From Nitrospira defluvii (GTDB taxonomy: Bacteria > Nitrospirota > Nitrospiria > Nitrospirales > Nitrospiraceae), in the NCBI GenBank assembly GCA_016199015.1, contig JACQHN010000574.1, positions 1 to 16,885 of the forward strand: a stretch of DNA of 16,885 nucleotides, in the 5' to 3' direction. The translations under genes and the position numbers were made by a program. Shown in pieces: positions 13,533-16,885 of the stretch (position 1 is the stretch's first letter; the number at the start of each line of letters is the position of its first letter). A model generated the notes under the pieces. That model saw nothing but the letters and a program-made list of their open reading frames with translations. It was not told the origin of the DNA and did no database searches.

Positions 13533-13776
13533 CGGCACTCCCTCTCGCGCCTCTCGACCTAGGTGACAAGAGCGCCGCCAGTAAAACGGCCCCAGAGTAT
13601 CACGCGCATGGTGCAAGAGACAGCATGGAGTGCTTCTATTCGATGCTGCAGAGTTTCCAATAGGGAATCGGCAGGACGGAGAATAAGACTGCTGTATTCT
13701 TCACGGCTTGTCTGGCTCATTCATGCGCCAGATGATGCGGGCCATATACTTCGCTCGCACTCTCGTCCGGGTCGAT

Positions 13777-13804
13777 TTGACAAACGACGACCCTCGTCTA
13801 GACT
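13777..13804 (+). promoter_or_regulatory. Sigma-70 promoter of the S16-like gene, probably leaderless
   Basis: TTGACA at 13777-13782 (perfect), a 16-nt spacer, and TAGACT at 13799-13804 (4 of 6). The -10 ends only 6 nt before the ATG at 13811, so transcription should start at or within a base or two of the A of the start codon. There is no Shine-Dalgarno sequence in between. Confidence 0.65.
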
Positions 13805-13810
13805 TGACTC

Positions 13811-14494
13811 ATGCGCGCACAAACCACAAAGGACCACACATATCCGCTTCCAAGCTTATTTATCCTCGCCGTGGGATCGCTGGCAGGTCTTCTGGCACTG
13901 CTTCCCTCAGCAGCCTTCGCGAGCCGAACCGTCACGGTTCCCATCTCCGTGACGATGTACTCAGACAATCAACCGGGCTTCCCGATGTTCGTGATGAAAT
14001 GGGATGAAGGCAGCCAACCTGACCCATTGGCCTTGCGATGGGGGAGGAGCCAGGTGCCCGTCAGAGGCGCCGGGATGGGATCGATTCACCGCGCCTTCCG
14101 GTTTGCCGTCGAGCGCCTCGCACCATCGATTCATCCGACCGGCGTACTATCCTTGTATGCGACATTTGTAGGGCCGCTGAGCGCAGAAGGATCGACTGCG
14201 GAAGCCGCCTTGGCTATCGGCTTTCTCGCGTTGCTCAAAGGCGATCCGTTGATCCAGAACATCACCATTACCGGTACGTTGGAAAACGACGGCACGATTG
14301 GTCAGGTGACGCAGGTCGCTGAGAAAACCACGGCGGCGGCTCGTGCAGGATACCGCATGCTGTTGGTCCCGCGGGGCCAATTTTATGCCCCTCGAATCAA
14401 TCGAGTTGCGCTCAGTCTTGAATCGAAGGTATTGGTTCGAGAAGTGGATACGATCGAGGAAGCGTACGAGATCATGACGGGGAAAAAATTGTAA
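13811..14494 (+). CDS. Exported Lon-type (S16-like) peptidase-domain protein
   Basis: The 227-aa product starts with a signal peptide or membrane anchor (hydrophobic residues about 14-36, PSAAFAS at the end). The mature part matches the Lon proteolytic fold without an ATPase: VGPLSAEGSTAEAALAIG near 120-137 (nucleophile region), TGTLENDGTIGQV near 154-166, and AEKTTAAARAG near 170-180 with Lys172 at the Lon catalytic Lys position, then LLVPRGQ. The wording around DGTIG and LVPRGQ recalls secreted archaeal-type S16 relatives (COG1750). At the nucleophile position the usual Ser appears to be Thr129, with Ser128 just before it, so activity is uncertain. It has no ribosome binding site; the promoter lies directly upstream. 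It converges on the CHAT gene, and the 149-bp gap between them shows no clear terminator. Confidence 0.75.
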   Translation: MRAQTTKDHTYPLPSLFILAVGSLAGLLALLPSAAFASRTVTVPISVTMYSDNQPGFPMFVMKWDEGSQPDPLALRWGRSQVPVRGAGMGSIHRAFRFAVERLAPSIHPTGVLSLYATFVGPLSAEGSTAEAALAIGFLALLKGDPLIQNITITGTLENDGTIGQVTQVAEKTTAAARAGYRMLLVPRGQFYAPRINRVALSLESKVLVREVDTIEEAYEIMTGKKL

Positions 14495-14643
14495 CGGCGC
14501 GAACTACGTCTATCAGCGGCTCGGGTCCTTGCCCCTTAGAGCAGCGCCTTCAAGAGTAGGAACTCCCACCACAGCGCACCTCGACACAACCAGCAGATTG
14601 AGCCTAGGTTCTCTCACCCGCAGCGATCAAGACAACCCACTCT

Positions 14644-16752
14644 TCACATCCAGTTATTGATCAAGAGAAAGGCTGCCCAAAAACTGGGGTGGCTGTGACC
14701 ACGTTGCGCAAGAATCTTTTGCTGCGCCCGCTGCAGCGCCACCGCCTTCGACAGCGCAGAATCTTGTAGTTGTCGATAGAATTCGGAGATGAGTTCCGAG
14801 GTGGTCTCATCCTCGGCGACCCAGAGACTGGCCAACGCCGTCCGCGCGCCTGTCTTGACCGCGACACCGGTCAGACCGAGAGCGGCGCGATCATCTTCTA
14901 CCGAGGTTTCACAAGCACTGAGGGTTAAGAGGTCAAGCGGTTGTTGCCGGTACTGCTGCAGCCCGACAAGTTGCGACAACCGATCCATGGTAATCCGGCC
15001 ATCGTGGGCAAGCACGAACGAATTCCTTGGATCGTTCGCCACAACGGTGTGCGAGGCCACGTGGACAATACCCACTCCCTGGTCCTTGATCTCCTCCTCA
15101 AGTGAAGGAGCGGAGAATTGCTTGTTCATCAGAAGTTTCCCGCCGTACAGGGTTCTGATGGCTTGAACTTCCCCTTCCGCATAACGCGGAGCAGACAGAC
15201 CTTCCACGGTTTCAGTCAAACCAACGGTCAAGAGGGTTCCTTTTCGCCGCGGGGCGGGAAGCAGATCGGTCAATTCCAAACTCGGTGTGACGGCGACTGC
15301 GAGCTTATCCACCACAAACTGCCGACCATCATGCAAGGCCCCAACAGAAATCGTCCGGAACGGTCCTTGAGCCACCATCACAAGCGTGGTAATCCCAGCC
15401 GCTTGCAGATCCTGTTGAAGCGGTGCCATGAGCCATCCATGCAATGCCTGCGCGGCGGGCAGGTAGTTCTGCGAGCGATTATCCTGGATCAGTCGCCTGA
15501 ATGTTCGGATTTCCTTCGTCAGCTTATCCCCGCTGACGGGAACCGTCACTTGCTTCAGGCCTTCCGCCGTCTCCACCACCAATTCAAGCCGATCCGGAAA
15601 TGAAATCGGGTACAGCACCGCTGTACCCGGCGGAATCATCGTCTTACGACCTTGGGTTCGTATGGCTCCGACGCAATCCTCCTGGAAATAGTCTTGCAAC
15701 TCGGCGGCATGGGACGTTTCGACGGCGTCCTTCACCTGCACGAGCCATTGTTCGCTTTGCTCCGGAGTCTTCGCAGCCGAGGCCCGTCGCAGCAAGACAT
15801 TTTCGTATTCCACGAACAGCGGAGCGACGGAATCGTAGAACGAGTGATGGCGATTTTGATACCCGACGGAATACTCGTATCGGATGGGTTTCAGGAGCGT
15901 CACCGCGCGCTGGTAGGCCGCCAATGCCTCTTCGTCTTTGCCGCCGGCTTTCAGCAACCGTGCGGTCTGCCATTGCCATCGATAGAGTGATTCCGGCGCA
16001 TTCACCTTCTGGGCAGCGAAGGTGGCCTTTCGCGAGGATTCCAACGCCTCGGCATTTCGGTGCTCCTTTTCAAGCAGTTCACCCTGATAACCCCAAGCAT
16101 ACGATTGACCGCGTGCATCGCCGGTCCGCATGGCCACCTCGCCGGCAGCGGTCAATGCATCGAACGATTGTCGGAGGAGCCCACTACCCGTCGCCGTGCT
16201 CGCCCCTCCCCGTACGACACCGCTGCCTAGATCCTGTTTCCTACCGGCCAGCTGCCGCTCACCCTGAGACACCTGACGCGCTGCCGTCACGGCCGTGTGA
16301 AGGTCTTGATACCCAAGACCGATATTGAGTAACCCCGCCGTCTTCGCCTGGCTATCCTCCAGCGACTGCACATCCGACAAGGCCTGATCCAATTGTCGTT
16401 GCGCTTCGGTCAATTGTTGATCGTGAAGTACGGCGGCCGCACCATTGATCTGAGCCGTCACAGCAAGGGCCGCCTGATTGGTCTCGCGGGCAAGGCTGCG
16501 GCTCTCCGCATACACGTCGATCGCTTCGGCAAACTGGCGACGGGCTACGAGCGTATTCCCCAAATCGTTGAGTACCCCGGCGACCAACGCGGGCTTCTGT
16601 TCCTCACGCGCCAGCGCCAACGCTTTGGTCAGATGTTCCGTCGCGGGCTCCTCTTTCCCCAAGATATGCGACGTAGTTCCAAGCTGGCCGAGAATCGTGG
16701 CCGTCAACAGCCGATTGCCTATACTCTCCGAAAGCTTGAGCGCCGTCTGCAA
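14644..16752 (-). CDS. TPR-CHAT domain protein, probably 5'-truncated
   Basis: From a TTG at 16752 the frame encodes 702 aa: TPR-like helical repeats over about residues 1-290, then a CHAT (caspase-HetF-associated with TPRs) domain from about 365 to the end. The CHAT cysteine-protease dyad is visible as His568 (VHVASHT) and Cys614 (LSACET), followed by GLTGVAVKTGA and SLWVAEDETT as in active members. Such proteins cleave or scaffold partners in bacterial signalling; the target here is unknown. The TTG is only the first near-cognate start, with AGGGG just 3 nt away. The frame remains protein-like upstream (CPNCLFQQEGHIRRAQ) to 16807 or so and then meets a TAA at 16819-16821 in foreign-looking sequence. 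I infer the real N-terminus, probably with a signal peptide, has been cut off, so this may be a pseudogene. Confidence 0.85.
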   Translation of the reverse strand: MQTALKLSESIGNRLLTATILGQLGTTSHILGKEEPATEHLTKALALAREEQKPALVAGVLNDLGNTLVARRQFAEAIDVYAESRSLARETNQAALAVTAQINGAAAVLHDQQLTEAQRQLDQALSDVQSLEDSQAKTAGLLNIGLGYQDLHTAVTAARQVSQGERQLAGRKQDLGSGVVRGGASTATGSGLLRQSFDALTAAGEVAMRTGDARGQSYAWGYQGELLEKEHRNAEALESSRKATFAAQKVNAPESLYRWQWQTARLLKAGGKDEEALAAYQRAVTLLKPIRYEYSVGYQNRHHSFYDSVAPLFVEYENVLLRRASAAKTPEQSEQWLVQVKDAVETSHAAELQDYFQEDCVGAIRTQGRKTMIPPGTAVLYPISFPDRLELVVETAEGLKQVTVPVSGDKLTKEIRTFRRLIQDNRSQNYLPAAQALHGWLMAPLQQDLQAAGITTLVMVAQGPFRTISVGALHDGRQFVVDKLAVAVTPSLELTDLLPAPRRKGTLLTVGLTETVEGLSAPRYAEGEVQAIRTLYGGKLLMNKQFSAPSLEEEIKDQGVGIVHVASHTVVANDPRNSFVLAHDGRITMDRLSQLVGLQQYRQQPLDLLTLSACETSVEDDRAALGLTGVAVKTGARTALASLWVAEDETTSELISEFYRQLQDSALSKAVALQRAQQKILAQRGHSHPSFWAAFLLINNWM

Positions 16753-16807
16753 GGTCCCCTGCGCTCGGCGAATGTGCCCTTCTTGCTGAAATAGGCAATT
16801 GGGACAG

Positions 16808-16885
16808 TTTAGCCCGGATTATTCATGAATGCCGTCGCGAGGTATTCGAGACCGAAGCCCGCCGGGGCTTCTCGCAAGTAAGGCC
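16808..16885. mobile_element. Probable end of an insertion sequence (partial, runs off the window)
   Basis: At about 16808 the sequence switches from CHAT coding frame to TTTAGCCCGGATTATTCATG and onward. This is AT-rich at the junction, contains an in-frame stop for the CHAT gene and carries a 7-bp hairpin GAAGCCC (16854-16860)/GGGCTTC (16865-16871). It resembles the terminal non-coding region of insertion sequences I have seen in environmental genomes, possibly IS1380-like. No transposase lies within the window, so the call rests on recognition and the abrupt end of the CHAT frame. Confidence 0.4.

Noticed and set aside
15600..16328. A 242-aa open frame on the plus strand
   Set aside because: It is antisense to the CHAT gene and Arg/Pro-rich with no recognisable domain.
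1..16885. tRNA or rRNA genes
   Set aside because: I saw no cloverleaf with a GTTCRANYC-type T-arm followed by CCA, and no rRNA-like conserved stretches in the intergenic regions.

Overview
The window reads as chromosomal DNA from a GC-rich, Gram-negative-type bacterium. Gene content and protein style suggest the Nitrospirota, most likely the genus Nitrospira. The clues are a chlorite dismutase-superfamily protein, several lineage-style hypothetical proteins, a large soluble PAS histidine kinase with an unnamed N-terminal region, a secreted S16-like protein and a TPR-CHAT protein. This assignment comes from recognition, not from a search.

Left part (1-4495): the 5' end of cinA and an exported unknown protein are transcribed leftward. 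A divergent promoter region then leads into a rightward gene of the chlorite dismutase superfamily whose residues fit coproheme decarboxylase (HemQ/ChdC), closed by a strong hairpin. A pair of unknown genes (70 and 389 aa) follows, then an exported OB-fold protein, which converges on a SlyD-like FKBP prolyl isomerase; the two stop codons share a TTAA.

Middle part (4712-12101): everything lies on the minus strand and is rich in signalling genes. In transcription order there is a promoter (TTGACA-17-TAGACT), a 1051-aa four-PAS NarX-type histidine kinase, its LuxR/NarL-type response regulator 19 bp downstream, an 84-aa unknown, a receiver-like protein that has lost all its phosphorylation residues, a ~196-bp foldback repeat, an NtrC-type sigma-54 activator, a 35-aa small ORF with an excellent ribosome binding site, and a Tat-exported YcbK/MepK-like murein peptidase. 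The kinase and LuxR regulator are very probably a cognate pair. Grouping the other genes with them is inference from position.

Right part (12190-16885): a Nudix hydrolase and a short-chain dehydrogenase run leftward. A rightward exported Lon-type (S16) peptidase-like gene sits directly on a near-consensus promoter, and a leftward TPR-CHAT protease-like gene converges on it. The CHAT gene appears to have lost its N-terminus: its frame stays open upstream of any start codon and runs into sequence at 16808-16885 that looks like the end of an insertion sequence.

Points for a second look: the foldback element; the CHAT gene truncation; up to four genes without Shine-Dalgarno sequences whose -10 boxes lie 6-9 nt before the start codon (candidate leaderless mRNAs); the degenerate receiver; the kinase's unnamed N-terminal domain; the altered nucleophile in the S16-like protein; and the 35-aa ORF. 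I did not find a clear, complete new defence or mobile system.
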